Assembly: GCF_000374585.1 (NCBI RefSeq)
Contig: NZ_KB894644.1
Coordinates: 186,001-250,000, forward strand
Length of the DNA: 64,000 nt
Direction of reading: 5' to 3'
Origin: Phocaeicola barnesiae DSM 18169 = JCM 13652
Lineage (GTDB): Bacteria; Bacteroidota; Bacteroidia; Bacteroidales; Bacteroidaceae
Shown: positions 9,783-18,798 of the stretch, piece by piece
How the letters are laid out: every line of letters begins with the position of its first letter
Position numbering within the stretch: position 1 is the stretch's first letter
Translations under genes and position numbers: made by a program
The notes under the pieces: generated by a model
Database searches by the model: none
The model's input: only the letters and a program-made list of their open reading frames with translations
Told to the model about the DNA's origin: nothing

Positions 9783-10535
9783 TTATTCTTCGTTGGAAAA
9801 TCCACGTTGTTTGACTGCTTCATAAATCAGGATACCGGCAGCCACCGATACGTTCAGTGATTCAATGGTACTGAACAGTGGTATCTTTATCCATTCGTCG
9901 CAAAGCGCCAGGTGTTCGTAAGGAACGCCGGTGTCTTCGGCACCCATGATGATGCAGGTCGGTCCCTGATAGTCGGCCTTGGTGTAGTCGTAATCTCCTT
10001 TTTCGGTAGCAGCCACAATCTTGAATCCGCTGTCTTTCAGGAAACGGATAGTCTGTGTGATGTTGTTCTCGCGGCATACCGGCAGGGTATGGAGGGCACC
10101 GGCCGAGGTCTTGATGGCATCGGCGTTTACGCTTACACTGTTTTTGGAAGGCAGGATGATGGCATCTACACCGGCACATTCGCAGGTACGGGCGATGGCT
10201 CCGAAGTTACGTACATCGGTCACGCCGTCCAGCAGAATCAGCAACGGGTTCTTGCCCTGTTCAAACAGGAAAGGAACGATGTCTTCCGTGCGTTGGTAAG
10301 TAATCGGGGAGATGAACGCCACGACTCCCTGGTGATTTTTTTTAGTAATACGGTTGATGCGTTCTACGGGAACCCGCTGTACCGGGATGAAGGTATCTTT
10401 CAAGGTGGCGAACAGTTCTTTCGACAAATCGCTCTGGATGTCTTTCTTGACTAATACCTTGTCTATTTCTTTACCGGCCTGTATGGCTTCGATGACGGCT
10501 CTGACGCCGAATATCATTTCATTCTTTTCAAACAT
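9783..10535 (-). CDS. rlmB: 23S rRNA (guanosine-2'-O)-methyltransferase RlmB
   Basis: A 250-residue SPOUT-class methyltransferase that modifies 23S rRNA G2251. The three TrmH-family motifs are clear: NFGAIARTCECAGVDAIILP (motif 1), CIIMGAEDTGVPYE (motif 2) and IPLFSTIESLNVSVAAGILIYEA (motif 3, forming the SAM-binding knot). The N-terminal substrate-binding domain (FGVRAVIEAIQAGKEIDKVLV) is present, separating it from the shorter TrmL type. It follows recN by 18 nt. Confidence 0.93.
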   Translation of the reverse strand: MFEKNEMIFGVRAVIEAIQAGKEIDKVLVKKDIQSDLSKELFATLKDTFIPVQRVPVERINRITKKNHQGVVAFISPITYQRTEDIVPFLFEQGKNPLLILLDGVTDVRNFGAIARTCECAGVDAIILPSKNSVSVNADAIKTSAGALHTLPVCRENNITQTIRFLKDSGFKIVAATEKGDYDYTKADYQGPTCIIMGAEDTGVPYEHLALCDEWIKIPLFSTIESLNVSVAAGILIYEAVKQRGFSNEE

Positions 10536-10553
10536 AATCTTTTTTTATTGGGG

Positions 10554-12230
10554 TTAAGATTGGGGCTGACTGTATCCTAACAGTGCCCGTGCATTGTTCA
10601 TGGCGGCTTCGGTCAGGGTAGCTCCGCTCAGCATGTGGGCGATTTCCTGCACACGTTCTTCATCGGAAAGCCGTCGGATGTGGCTGTTTGTACCGGTTTC
10701 GGTATCTTCCTTGTATACCTTGTAGTGGGCAATACCCCGTGCGGCAATCTGCGGCAAATGGGTGATGCTGATGACCTGCCGGTTCTGGCGTCCCATGTCC
10801 TGCATGATGAGTGCCATCTTTTCGGCGATGGAGCCGGATACTCCGGTATCGATTTCATCGAAAATGATGGTAGGCAGTTTCACCGCTCCGGCTATCATGG
10901 CTTTCAGCGAGAGCATGACACGGGCGATTTCACCTCCCGAAGCGATGGAGGCCACGTTCTGGAGCGTGCCGTTCTTGTTGGCAGAGAACAGGAAAGTGAC
11001 ACTGTCCATACCTTTGGCATCGGGTTCCTTGCGTGGACTCAGTTCTACGGCGAAGCGTACATTGGGCATTCCCAGCGGTACCAGCAGCGATTCCATCTGG
11101 CTTTCAATGTAGCGGGCGCTTCGGGTACGGACTTCGGTCAGGACTTCCGCTTTCTGCAGTACAGTCTGATACAGTTCCTGCTGCCTGTTCCGTAGGGCGG
11201 CTATCCGTTCGTCGAAAGACGTGATGGCGTCCAGACGCATCCGATAGTCGGCTGTGAGGGCTATCAGTTCCTCTACAGACTTGACGTGGTGTTTCTGCTG
11301 CAGGGTATAGATGAGATTCAGTCGTTCGTTCACGAAATCCAGCCGGGCCGGATTGAACTCCACGGCTTCCTGGCTGCCGGAAATTTCGCGGGCCAGGTCC
11401 TTCAACTCGATGTAGCAACTGTCCAGACGTTCCAGCCATTCCTGGGCCGGAGGGTATACCTTCGATACGTTTTGTAAAGTCTGTATACATTCTTTGGTCA
11501 GGGCCAGCGTTCCGTTCTCGTCACCGTCCATCAGTTGTCCGGCCTTATATAGCCCGGCCAGGATGTCTTCCGCATGGCTGAGCGTTTCCGCCTCCTGTTC
11601 CAGCGAAACCTGTTCGCCGGCCTGCAGGTTGGCTTCTTCCAGTTGTTCCAGCTGGAAGCGGAGGTAATCTTCATCCTGCCGGCTCTTTTCGGCCTGAACA
11701 ATAAAATCTTCCAGGTCGTGACATACCTGCCTGTATTCCCGGTAGCTTTTCTGATAGTCGGACAGTTCCTTTTCATCCTGCGCCAGGATGTCCAGAATGT
11801 TCAGCTGGAACCCTTCTTTGTTGAGCAGCAGGTTCTGGTGCTGACTGTGTACGTCAATCAGTTTTTCGCCCAGTATCTTCATCTGCGACAGCGAAGCCGG
11901 CGTATCATTGATGAAGGCGCGGCTTTTCCCGTTGGCAGATACTTCCCGCCGGATGATGCATTCCTCTTCGTCGTATTCGATGTCGTTCTCGGCAAAGAAG
12001 TCTTCCAGTCCGTAGGTCGCTATCCGGAACCGGGCTTCGACGATACACTTGGTCGCGCCGTTCTTGATGGCTTTTACGTCGGCCCGCTGGCCCAGCAGCA
12101 GTCCGATGGCTCCCAGAATGATGGATTTTCCGGCACCGGTCTCGCCGGTAATGACCGAAAAGCCCGGTGTAAAGTCAATGTCCAGTTTGTCAATCAGTGC
12201 GTAGTTCTGTATATAGATAGCCTGTAGCAT
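10554..12230 (-). CDS. recN: DNA repair protein RecN
   Basis: A 558-residue SMC-like ATPase that acts in double-strand-break repair. The N-terminal Walker A is GETGAGKSIILGAIG (about 30-44), the middle part is a long Glu/Gln/Leu-rich coiled coil (about 155-370), and the C-terminal half carries the signature ASGGEIARVMLSLK and Walker B TIIFDEIDTGVSG. Length is normal. It lies between coaBC (22 nt) and rlmB (18 nt). Confidence 0.96.
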   Translation of the reverse strand: MLQAIYIQNYALIDKLDIDFTPGFSVITGETGAGKSIILGAIGLLLGQRADVKAIKNGATKCIVEARFRIATYGLEDFFAENDIEYDEEECIIRREVSANGKSRAFINDTPASLSQMKILGEKLIDVHSQHQNLLLNKEGFQLNILDILAQDEKELSDYQKSYREYRQVCHDLEDFIVQAEKSRQDEDYLRFQLEQLEEANLQAGEQVSLEQEAETLSHAEDILAGLYKAGQLMDGDENGTLALTKECIQTLQNVSKVYPPAQEWLERLDSCYIELKDLAREISGSQEAVEFNPARLDFVNERLNLIYTLQQKHHVKSVEELIALTADYRMRLDAITSFDERIAALRNRQQELYQTVLQKAEVLTEVRTRSARYIESQMESLLVPLGMPNVRFAVELSPRKEPDAKGMDSVTFLFSANKNGTLQNVASIASGGEIARVMLSLKAMIAGAVKLPTIIFDEIDTGVSGSIAEKMALIMQDMGRQNRQVISITHLPQIAARGIAHYKVYKEDTETGTNSHIRRLSDEERVQEIAHMLSGATLTEAAMNNARALLGYSQPQS

Positions 12231-12252
12231 AACTTTTTTCTTTGAATGTGTC

Positions 12253-13449
12253 TCAACTGAATAGGGTTGTCAACCGGTCGATGATGTCGCAAGCCACTTC
12301 CTTTTTCTCCTTCAGTGGGTAAGGGGTAGTTGCCTGACGGTCGATAATGGTGATTTTGTTGGTATCGCAACGGAATCCGGCTCCTTTGTCGTTCAGAGAG
12401 TTGAGCACGATGAAGTCGAAGTTCTTCCGGTTCAGCTTGTCCTGTGCGTGGGCTACCTCATCGGTAGTTTCCAAGGCGAAGCCTACCAGTTTCTGGTGCG
12501 CCTGTTTCTGTTTTCCCAGGGCGGCGGCGATGTCGTGGGTCGGTTTCAGCCGGAGTACCAGGTCGTCCTTCTCGCGCTTGATTTTCTGTCCGGCAACGGT
12601 TTCTGGGGTGAAATCGGCTACTGCCGCACAGAGAATACCGGCATCGGCGTCCGCATAGGCCGAAACGGCAGCTTCATACATCTGTTCCGCGCTTTCCACA
12701 TCGATGCGGTGGATGTTCGGGTGGGTGACTTTCAGGTTGACCGGTCCGCTCACCAGAGTCACTTCGGCTCCCCGTTCGGCACAGACTTCGGCCAGGGCGT
12801 ACCCCATTTTGCCGGAGGAGTAGTTGCCGATGAACCGTACCGGGTCAATCTTCTCATACGTGGGCCCGGCTGTAATCAGAATCTTCTTGCCGTTCAGTTG
12901 CTGTTGCCGTTCGAAAAAGGCTTCCAGTTCTTCGATGATTCTTTCCGGTTCCTCCATGCGTCCTTTTCCTACCAGGTGGCTTGCCAGTTCGCCCGATGCC
13001 GGTTCGATGATGTGGTTGCCATACGAGCGCAGGATATCGAGGTTATGCTGGGTAGCCGGGTGGGCGAACATGTCCAGGTCCATGGCCGGTGCGATGAAGA
13101 CCGGCGCTTTCATGGAAAGGTAGGTGGTGATGAGCATGTTGTCGGCAATGCCGTGAGCCATCTTGCCGATGGTAGAGGCCGTGGCAGGAGCTATCAGCAT
13201 GACATCTGCCCACAGGCCCAAATCCACGTGACTGTGCCACGTACCGTCCCGCTGGGCGAAGAATTCGCTGATGACCGGTTTGCTGGTCAGGGCAGAGAGG
13301 GTGACCGGCGTAATGAATTCCTTGCCTGCCGGTGTGATGACAATCTGCACTTCCGCTCCTTTCTTGATGAGGCCCCGTGTCAGTACAGCAGCCTTGTAGG
13401 CAGCTATACTGCCGGTAATCCCCAATACGATTTTCTTTCCTTTTATCAT
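12253..13449 (-). CDS. coaBC: Bifunctional phosphopantothenoylcysteine decarboxylase/phosphopantothenate-cysteine ligase
   Basis: A 398-residue fusion enzyme for two steps of coenzyme A synthesis. The N-terminal flavin-binding decarboxylase (CoaC, about 1-190) shows LGITGSIAAYKA, the active-site His in SHVDLGLWAD, the PAMDLDMF motif and GKGRMEEP. The C-terminal ligase (CoaB) begins at KKILITAGPTYEKIDPVRFI and contains KLVGFALET and the terminal dinucleotide-fold strands. It starts 3 nt after the dnaQ-like gene, so the two are translationally coupled. Confidence 0.96.
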   Translation of the reverse strand: MIKGKKIVLGITGSIAAYKAAVLTRGLIKKGAEVQIVITPAGKEFITPVTLSALTSKPVISEFFAQRDGTWHSHVDLGLWADVMLIAPATASTIGKMAHGIADNMLITTYLSMKAPVFIAPAMDLDMFAHPATQHNLDILRSYGNHIIEPASGELASHLVGKGRMEEPERIIEELEAFFERQQQLNGKKILITAGPTYEKIDPVRFIGNYSSGKMGYALAEVCAERGAEVTLVSGPVNLKVTHPNIHRIDVESAEQMYEAAVSAYADADAGILCAAVADFTPETVAGQKIKREKDDLVLRLKPTHDIAAALGKQKQAHQKLVGFALETTDEVAHAQDKLNRKNFDFIVLNSLNDKGAGFRCDTNKITIIDRQATTPYPLKEKKEVACDIIDRLTTLFS

Positions 13450-13452
13450 AGC

Positions 13453-14229
13453 TTATTTTACCAGGCTGCTTTCACGCAGTCTGATTTTTGTCAAAACATT
13501 TTTGGTATTCAGAGTAAAGTCGCCGTTCAGTATCCAGCCGTAATAACCCGGGTCCCGCTGGAGGACTTCCGATACAGGCATACCTTTGTATTTCCCGAAG
13601 TTGAAGACCTCCACTCCTTTTTCGTCGTATACGATACGTCCGGCGAAGTCCACGTTCTTGGAATAGCTGGAGTATTCGCAGAGGAAGTTGATGTCGTTTT
13701 CGAGCACATCCGGATAGTGGTCCAGCTGTGCTTTCAGTACCTCGTAGGTGGCGCGGGTGTCGGCTTCGGCGGTATGTGCGTCTTCCAGATTCTTGCCGCA
13801 GTAGAACTTATAGGCGGCAGAGAGTGTCCGTTGCTCCAGCTTGTGGTAAATCACCTGTACATCGACAAACTTGCGTCGGGTCAGGTCGATGTCGATGCCG
13901 GCACGCAGAAATTCTTCTACCAGGACAGGTACATCGAAACGGTTGGAATTGAATCCGGCGATGTCGGCGCCTTCCAGGTCCTTGGCTATGTCCTTGGCCA
14001 CTTCCTTGAAGGTCGGGCAGTCGGCTACATCTTTGTCAAAGATGCCGTGGATGGCCGACGATGCTTCCGGAATGTGCATTTCCGGGTTGATGCGCATGGT
14101 CTTGCTTTCTTCGTTTCCGTTCGGGTAGACTTTCAGGTAACAGATTTCTACGATACGGTCTGTATTGATATTGGTTCCGGTAGTTTCCAGGTCGAAAAAT
14201 ACCAGTGGGTTCTTCAGATTCAGTTTCAT
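13453..14229 (-). CDS. DnaQ-like 3'-5' exonuclease (DNA polymerase III epsilon-type)
   Basis: A 258-residue DEDDh exonuclease, probably the proofreading subunit given its place between dnaN and coaBC. Catalytic acids are visible in FFDLETTGT (Asp and Glu near residues 13-15), in GFNSNRFDVPVL (third acid) and in AHTAEADTRATYEVL (His and last Asp). The C-terminal 60 residues (FNFGKYKGMPVSEVLQRD, then GYYGWILNGDF) are an extra small domain of the DUF3820 type seen in Bacteroidota members. The start follows dnaN by 17 nt. Confidence 0.88.
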   Translation of the reverse strand: MKLNLKNPLVFFDLETTGTNINTDRIVEICYLKVYPNGNEESKTMRINPEMHIPEASSAIHGIFDKDVADCPTFKEVAKDIAKDLEGADIAGFNSNRFDVPVLVEEFLRAGIDIDLTRRKFVDVQVIYHKLEQRTLSAAYKFYCGKNLEDAHTAEADTRATYEVLKAQLDHYPDVLENDINFLCEYSSYSKNVDFAGRIVYDEKGVEVFNFGKYKGMPVSEVLQRDPGYYGWILNGDFTLNTKNVLTKIRLRESSLVK

Positions 14230-14246
14230 GGTTTTTGTATATATGA

Positions 14247-15371
14247 TTAATCGTTCAGCATCATCGGCATCAGCAACATCAGCAGGTCTTCGTTATCTTC
14301 CTGCTGTTCTGGTACGATGACACCGGCGCGTGACGGGTCTGCCAGTTCGATGATGACTTCTTGTGCGGCGATGTTGTTCAGGATGTCAATCAGGAAAGAA
14401 GACTTGAAGCCGATGCTCATGTTGGTTCCGTCGTATTGACAGGCCAGTGTTTCTTCGGCCGAGGTAGAGAAGTCGATGTCCTGGGCCGAAATCTTCATTT
14501 GGTTTTCAGACAGGCTCAACTTAATCAGGCTGCTGGCCTGTGACGAGAAGACAGATACACGGCGCAGGGCACTGATGAAGCTGCCCCGGTCTACGATCGC
14601 TTTGTGCGGGTTGTTCGAAGGAATCACGGAGTTGTAGTTCGGGTAGCGTCCTTCAATGAGTCGGCATACCATCCGGTAATTCTCCATCGTGAACATGGCA
14701 TTCTTGTCGTCGAAGCCTATCTGTACGTCTCCTTCTTCTTTCGGGAGCAGGTTTTTCAGCAGGTTGGCCGGTTTTTTCGGCAGGATGAACGCCGCTTTCT
14801 CGTCTCCCCGGGCCATGAAAGTCTTGTTGCGTACCAGCTTATGTCCGTCCGAAGCTACCAGGGTGATGCTTTCGGTGGTGATGTCGAAGTAGATACCGTT
14901 CATTACCGGGCGGAGTTCATCGTCGGCTGTGGCGAAGATACAGCGGTTTACGCCGGCAAGCAGGGTGTCGGCAGCCATGGTCACCTGTACGGCGTTGTCG
15001 CCCAGCGAAGGAGCCTGCGGATATTCGTCGGCGTTTTGTCCCATCATGCTGTATTTACCGTTCAAATACTCGACCGTGATTTCCAGATTGTCCATGTTTA
15101 TCTGGAAACTCAGCGGCTGTTCCGGAATTTCCTTCAGGGCTTCCAGCAGTGTTTTGGATGAAACGGCGAAACAGCCTTCGCCTTCGTAGTCGCTGACTTC
15201 GATGGAAGTAGACAGGGTCGTCTCGTTGTCGGAAGCGGTCATGGATAAGGTTCCGTCCTGCATTTCAATCAGGAAGCAATCCAGGATAGTCAATGAGTTT
15301 TTAGAATTGATGACACGACTGATAGCCTGTAGATGGCTGAATAACGATGTACTTGAAACTATAAACTTCAT
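14247..15371 (-). CDS. dnaN: DNA polymerase III beta subunit (sliding clamp)
   Basis: A 374-residue processivity clamp. It has the three-domain clamp sequence with MKFIVSSTSLFSHLQAISRV at the N-terminus, TASDNETTLSTSI in domain 1, GVNRCIFATADDELRPVMNGIYFDI at the domain 2 entry, ATDGHKL-like VASDGHKLVR, and the C-terminal hydrophobic cleft segment ending LLMPMM. Standing first in an operon with the proofreading exonuclease, coaBC, recN and rlmB, it does not have the dnaA-dnaN-recF context of many bacteria. Confidence 0.96.
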   Translation of the reverse strand: MKFIVSSTSLFSHLQAISRVINSKNSLTILDCFLIEMQDGTLSMTASDNETTLSTSIEVSDYEGEGCFAVSSKTLLEALKEIPEQPLSFQINMDNLEITVEYLNGKYSMMGQNADEYPQAPSLGDNAVQVTMAADTLLAGVNRCIFATADDELRPVMNGIYFDITTESITLVASDGHKLVRNKTFMARGDEKAAFILPKKPANLLKNLLPKEEGDVQIGFDDKNAMFTMENYRMVCRLIEGRYPNYNSVIPSNNPHKAIVDRGSFISALRRVSVFSSQASSLIKLSLSENQMKISAQDIDFSTSAEETLACQYDGTNMSIGFKSSFLIDILNNIAAQEVIIELADPSRAGVIVPEQQEDNEDLLMLLMPMMLND

Positions 15372-15453
15372 GGTTCTGATATATTAAAATTTTTCTCTTT
15401 TTAGTCTGCAAATGACGAATCTCTGCCCATCCGCAGAGGCTCTATTTAACTGC

Positions 15454-15461
15454 CAAAGTTA
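15454..15461 (-). promoter_or_regulatory. -7 box of the dnaN operon promoter
   Basis: On the minus strand this reads TAACTTTG (TAnnTTTG), about 83 nt before the dnaN start. The region is divergent with the DUF3127 gene. Confidence 0.55.
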
Positions 15462-15556
15462 CGAAAAGATTGTGGATGGGTTGCAAAAAAAGAATGAAAA
15501 ATTAGTTTACTTCTTGAGAAAGCCGTAAATTCGTCACCAAATTAAAATAACAGCTT

Positions 15557-15940
15557 ATGGAATTATCAGGTAGAGTAATTGCCGTTCTTGAGCCTCGTGG
15601 AGGTGTTTCACGGAACGGTAACGAATGGAAAGTACAAGAGTATGTCATCGAAACACACGACCAGTATCCGCGCAGAATGTGCTTTGATGTGTTTGGGGCA
15701 GACAAGATACAGCAGTTCAATATCCAGATGGGTGAAGAGTTGAATGTATCTTTCGATATTGATGCGCGCGAATGGCAGGGACGTTGGTTCAACAGTATCC
15801 GTGCCTGGCGGGTAGAACGTGTCAACCCGAACGCGCAGGCTGCGGGGGTTCCGCCGGTAGAGGCTCCGTTCCCGCCGATGAATGCGGCTCCGGCTCCTGA
15901 TTTTTCGGCCGGCAACGAACAGGATGACCTTCCTTTCTGA
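15557..15940 (+). CDS. DUF3127-family protein (OB-fold-like)
   Basis: A 127-residue protein recognised as the DUF3127 family of Bacteroidota: MELSGRVIAVLEPRGGVSR, KVQEYVIETHDQYPRRMCFDVFGADKI, VSFDIDAREWQGRWFNSIRAWRVE. The pattern resembles single-strand-binding OB folds, with a short Pro/Ala-rich acidic tail ending DDLPF, like the SSB C-terminal tip. The SSB-like tip suggests a DNA-binding or partner-recruiting role; this is inference. It is a single-gene unit bounded by the terminator at 15962-16005. Confidence 0.8.
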   Translation: MELSGRVIAVLEPRGGVSRNGNEWKVQEYVIETHDQYPRRMCFDVFGADKIQQFNIQMGEELNVSFDIDAREWQGRWFNSIRAWRVERVNPNAQAAGVPPVEAPFPPMNAAPAPDFSAGNEQDDLPF

Positions 15941-15961
15941 TTCTGCTGACACGAGGTGAAG

Positions 15962-16005
15962 GCATAAAAAAAGCTCCACGGGTTTCCGCGGAGCTTTTTT
16001 TATGC
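15962..16005. terminator. Bidirectional terminator between DUF3127 gene and rho
   Basis: Nearly perfect inverted repeat GCATAAAAAAAGCTCC...GGAGCTTTTTTTATGC around a GC-rich loop. A- and T-runs on both sides make it usable by both convergent genes. Confidence 0.9.
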
Positions 16006-16025
16006 AATGTATCGACGAGCACTCG

Positions 16026-17993
16026 TTACGAGTTCATGCTCATCAGGAATTCTTCGTTGTTTTTGGTGCGTTCCAGCCGTTGTTTCACATCGGTCATGGC
16101 TTCTACCGGATTCATGTCCGACAGGTAGTTGCGCAGTACCCACATGCGGTCCAGCGTGGTCTTGTCCAGCAGCAGGTCGTCGCGGCGGGTGCTGGATGCC
16201 ACGATGTTGACAGCCGGGAAGATACGCTTGTTGCTGAGGTTGCGGTCCAGTTGGAGTTCCATGTTACCGGTACCCTTGAATTCTTCGAAGATGACTTCGT
16301 CCATTTTTGAACCGGTGTCAATCAAGGCAGTAGCGATGATGGTCAGTGAACCTCCTCCTTCGATGTTACGGGCAGCTCCGAAGAAGCGTTTCGGTTTGTG
16401 CAGGGCGTTGGCGTCCACACCACCGGAAAGTACCTTGCCCGATGCCGGCGATACGGTGTTGTAGGCACGGGCCAGTCGGGTGATGGAGTCGAGGAAGATA
16501 ACCACGTCGTGTCCGCATTCCACCATGCGTTTGGCCTTTTCGAGAACGATACCCGCAATCTTGACGTGGCGTTCTGCCGGTTCGTCGAAGGTAGAGGCGA
16601 TAACTTCAGCATTGACGCTGCGGGCCATATCTGTTACTTCTTCCGGTCGTTCGTCAATCAGCAGCATAATCATGTACACCTCCGGGTGGTTGGCTGCGAT
16701 GGCATTGGCGATGTCTTTCATCAGGATGGTCTTACCGGTTTTCGGCTGTGCTACAATCAGGGCACGCTGACCTTTACCGATGGGGGCGAACAGGTCTACG
16801 ACACGGGCCGACAGGTTGTCGTTGAATCCCTTGCAGAGCTGGAATTTCTCATCCGGGAACAACGGAGTCAGGTGGTCGAACGGAATACGGTCGCGTACTA
16901 CGGCCGGGTCCAGTCCGTTTATCTTGAATACTTTAACGAGCGGGAAATATTTTTCGCCTTCTTTCGGCGGGCGGATGGTTCCTTCCACTACATCGCCGGT
17001 CTTGAGACCGAATAGTTTGATTTGTGACTGCGATACGTAGATGTCGTCCGGCGAAGACAGGTAGTTGTAGTCGGAAGACCGGAGGAATCCGTATCCGTCG
17101 GGCATGATTTCCAGAACGCCGGTTCCTTTCAGGATGTCGTCAAACTCGTAAGGCTTTTCTGCCGGTTTGGCCGGTTCTGTTTCTGCCGGGGTCTGGGGCT
17201 GTGTGTAAGAGGCCTGGCTCTGGTTGTTCGAAGCGGTATACGGCTGGTTGTTCTGTCCCTGTTTGTTCCGGTTGTTTCCGGAGCGTTGCTGGCGCTGCTG
17301 GTATTTGTTGTTCTTGTTCTCCTTGGAAATAGGGTTCGGTATCGGATTTTCCTTTTTGGTAGCCTCGAATTTTCCGATCAGTTCCGAAGGTATCTCGAAT
17401 TTTTCAGAAGGAAGGTCTTCGATGGGGATGAAATCGCCGCTGTTGGACAGGTCAAGAGGAGGGAGTTCCATATCGTCGTCGATGGGTACCGGAACCGGTT
17501 TTTCCGGTTTTTCCTGTTCCTCGTTCGCTGCTTTTTCCGAGGTTGTCTTGTTTTTCGAACCCGGTTTGCGGCCGCGTTTGGCTTTCGGCTTGTCTTCGGT
17601 AGCTTCGGCTGGTGCTGCAGCAGGTTCCTCGGCCGGTATGTTTTCAGGTTGTGGGGCTTCTGCCGGGTTGATTTCCTCTTTGAATACGGGGATTGGTGCC
17701 GGCAAGGCCGGTGTGTTTGCCTCTAATTTTTGTGCCTTGTCTTTAGTAGCTGTATAGACTTTGTCCCCTTCTTTCTTAACACTGATACGTGAGCGTTTGC
17801 GGGGCTCTTTGCGGTTGTCGTCGGATTTAGCTGCTACTGTTTTCTTGGTTGCCTCTACGATGGCTTGTTCATCCAGGATGCGGTAAACCAGTTCTTCCTT
17901 GCGCAGAGAATCTGTTTTTTCCAGGCCCAACTCTTTGGCTATCTGCTGCAATTCAGATAAATCCTTGTCATTTAGTTGAATGATGTTATACAT
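16026..17993 (-). CDS. rho: Transcription termination factor Rho with a long disordered insert
   Basis: A 655-residue Rho, about 235 residues longer than the Escherichia coli protein. Order of parts: an N-terminal SAP-like helical domain ([14 protein letters not shown], about 1-45); a low-complexity region (about 50-285) rich in Lys/Glu/Pro/Ala and then Asn/Gln; the cold-shock RNA-binding domain ([21 protein letters not shown]); and the hexameric ATPase with P-loop VAQPKTGKT (near 415), [10 protein letters not shown] and the arginine-finger region. A disordered Rho insert has been reported in Bacteroides thetaiotaomicron to drive condensate formation; whether this one does is inference. A candidate -7 box 191 nt upstream implies a long leader. 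Confidence 0.96.
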   Translation of the reverse strand: MYNIIQLNDKDLSELQQIAKELGLEKTDSLRKEELVYRILDEQAIVEATKKTVAAKSDDNRKEPRKRSRISVKKEGDKVYTATKDKAQKLEANTPALPAPIPVFKEEINPAEAPQPENIPAEEPAAAPAEATEDKPKAKRGRKPGSKNKTTSEKAANEEQEKPEKPVPVPIDDDMELPPLDLSNSGDFIPIEDLPSEKFEIPSELIGKFEATKKENPIPNPISKENKNNKYQQRQQRSGNNRNKQGQNNQPYTASNNQSQASYTQPQTPAETEPAKPAEKPYEFDDILKGTGVLEIMPDGYGFLRSSDYNYLSSPDDIYVSQSQIKLFGLKTGDVVEGTIRPPKEGEKYFPLVKVFKINGLDPAVVRDRIPFDHLTPLFPDEKFQLCKGFNDNLSARVVDLFAPIGKGQRALIVAQPKTGKTILMKDIANAIAANHPEVYMIMLLIDERPEEVTDMARSVNAEVIASTFDEPAERHVKIAGIVLEKAKRMVECGHDVVIFLDSITRLARAYNTVSPASGKVLSGGVDANALHKPKRFFGAARNIEGGGSLTIIATALIDTGSKMDEVIFEEFKGTGNMELQLDRNLSNKRIFPAVNIVASSTRRDDLLLDKTTLDRMWVLRNYLSDMNPVEAMTDVKQRLERTKNNEEFLMSMNS

Positions 17994-18301
17994 AAGTATA
18001 ATAATAATGTTGTAAAAAGATTATGTAATTGATTGGCGCACAGACAAGGTATGTACACGAACGTGCCGGGACAATGTCTGGTTATCCGTCAATAATTACA
18101 ATATTTAATTTGATGTATTTTAAATTGAATTATTTGGAATGCGGTAAGGGAGCGTATCTGTCTCCGCTTTACCTTTGTGCGTACAAATATAGTGTTTTTT
18201 GGAATACTAAAACAGATTCTTCCGCTTTTTTTTCATAATTCTGTTTCTGTTTGAAAGAAAAGTGTTAATTTAGCCGTGCAAAAAGAATTCCATCAATTAA
18301 A
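17994..18301. other. Intergenic region between divergent rho and ridA (rho leader)
   Basis: No gene seen in these 308 nt. The rho-proximal 180 nt would be the rho 5' leader if transcription starts from the box at 18184-18191. The ridA side is AT-rich with a TAATTTAG that is one base off the -7 consensus near 18269. Confidence 0.5.
18184..18191 (-). promoter_or_regulatory. -7 box of the rho promoter
   Basis: Reads TATATTTG on the minus strand (TAnnTTTG). It lies 191 nt upstream of the rho start codon, predicting a leader of roughly 180 nt. Confidence 0.5.
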
Positions 18302-18310
18302 ATGACAGAC

Positions 18311-18688
18311 ATGAAAAAAGTAATCTTTACAGAAAAGGCTCCTGCTGCCATCGGACCTTACAGCCAGGCAGTTGAAGCGAATGGAATGGTGTTCCTTTCC
18401 GGCCAGATTCCCGTTAATCCGGCTACTGGCGAAGTGGTAGAAGGAGGCGTCAAGGAACAGACCACTCAGGTGTTCGAAAATATCAAGAATGTATTGGCTG
18501 AAGCCGGTCTGACTACAGCTCATATCGTGAAGACGACTGTCTTCCTGGCAGATATGTCTTTGTTCGCAGAAATGAATGCTGTATATGCCAATTATTTCGA
18601 AGGCGATTTCCCGGCTCGTTCGGCTGTGGCTGTAAAGGCTTTGCCGAAGGGTGTACTGGTAGAAATTGAAAGTATCGCTGTCAGATAA
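18311..18688 (+). CDS. ridA: RidA-family reactive imine/enamine deaminase
   Basis: A 125-residue RidA/YjgF/UK114 protein, which hydrolyses reactive 2-aminoacrylate and related enamines. Signature parts: EKAPAAIGPYSQAVEANGMVFLSGQ at the N-terminus, the catalytic Arg region ARSAVAVKALPKGVLVEIE (Arg and Glu) and the VKTTVFLADM strand. An in-frame ATG three codons earlier (18302) is possible; 18311 aligns with the usual family N-terminus. It stands 110 nt before the next gene. Confidence 0.94.
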   Translation: MKKVIFTEKAPAAIGPYSQAVEANGMVFLSGQIPVNPATGEVVEGGVKEQTTQVFENIKNVLAEAGLTTAHIVKTTVFLADMSLFAEMNAVYANYFEGDFPARSAVAVKALPKGVLVEIESIAVR

Positions 18689-18798
18689 CTGTCGGGTAAG
18701 AACAGACATTTGTAAGAGTTGGAAATAGGGAAAAGGTGCTGCCCGGCGGTACAGACTCCCTGTTTTCAACTTTTTATGTATCATCTAATCCATTTGTC

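Noticed and set aside
12448-14250. Plus-strand 600-codon frame opposite coaBC and the dnaQ-like gene
   Set aside because: Antisense shadow of two conserved enzymes, with no family similarity.
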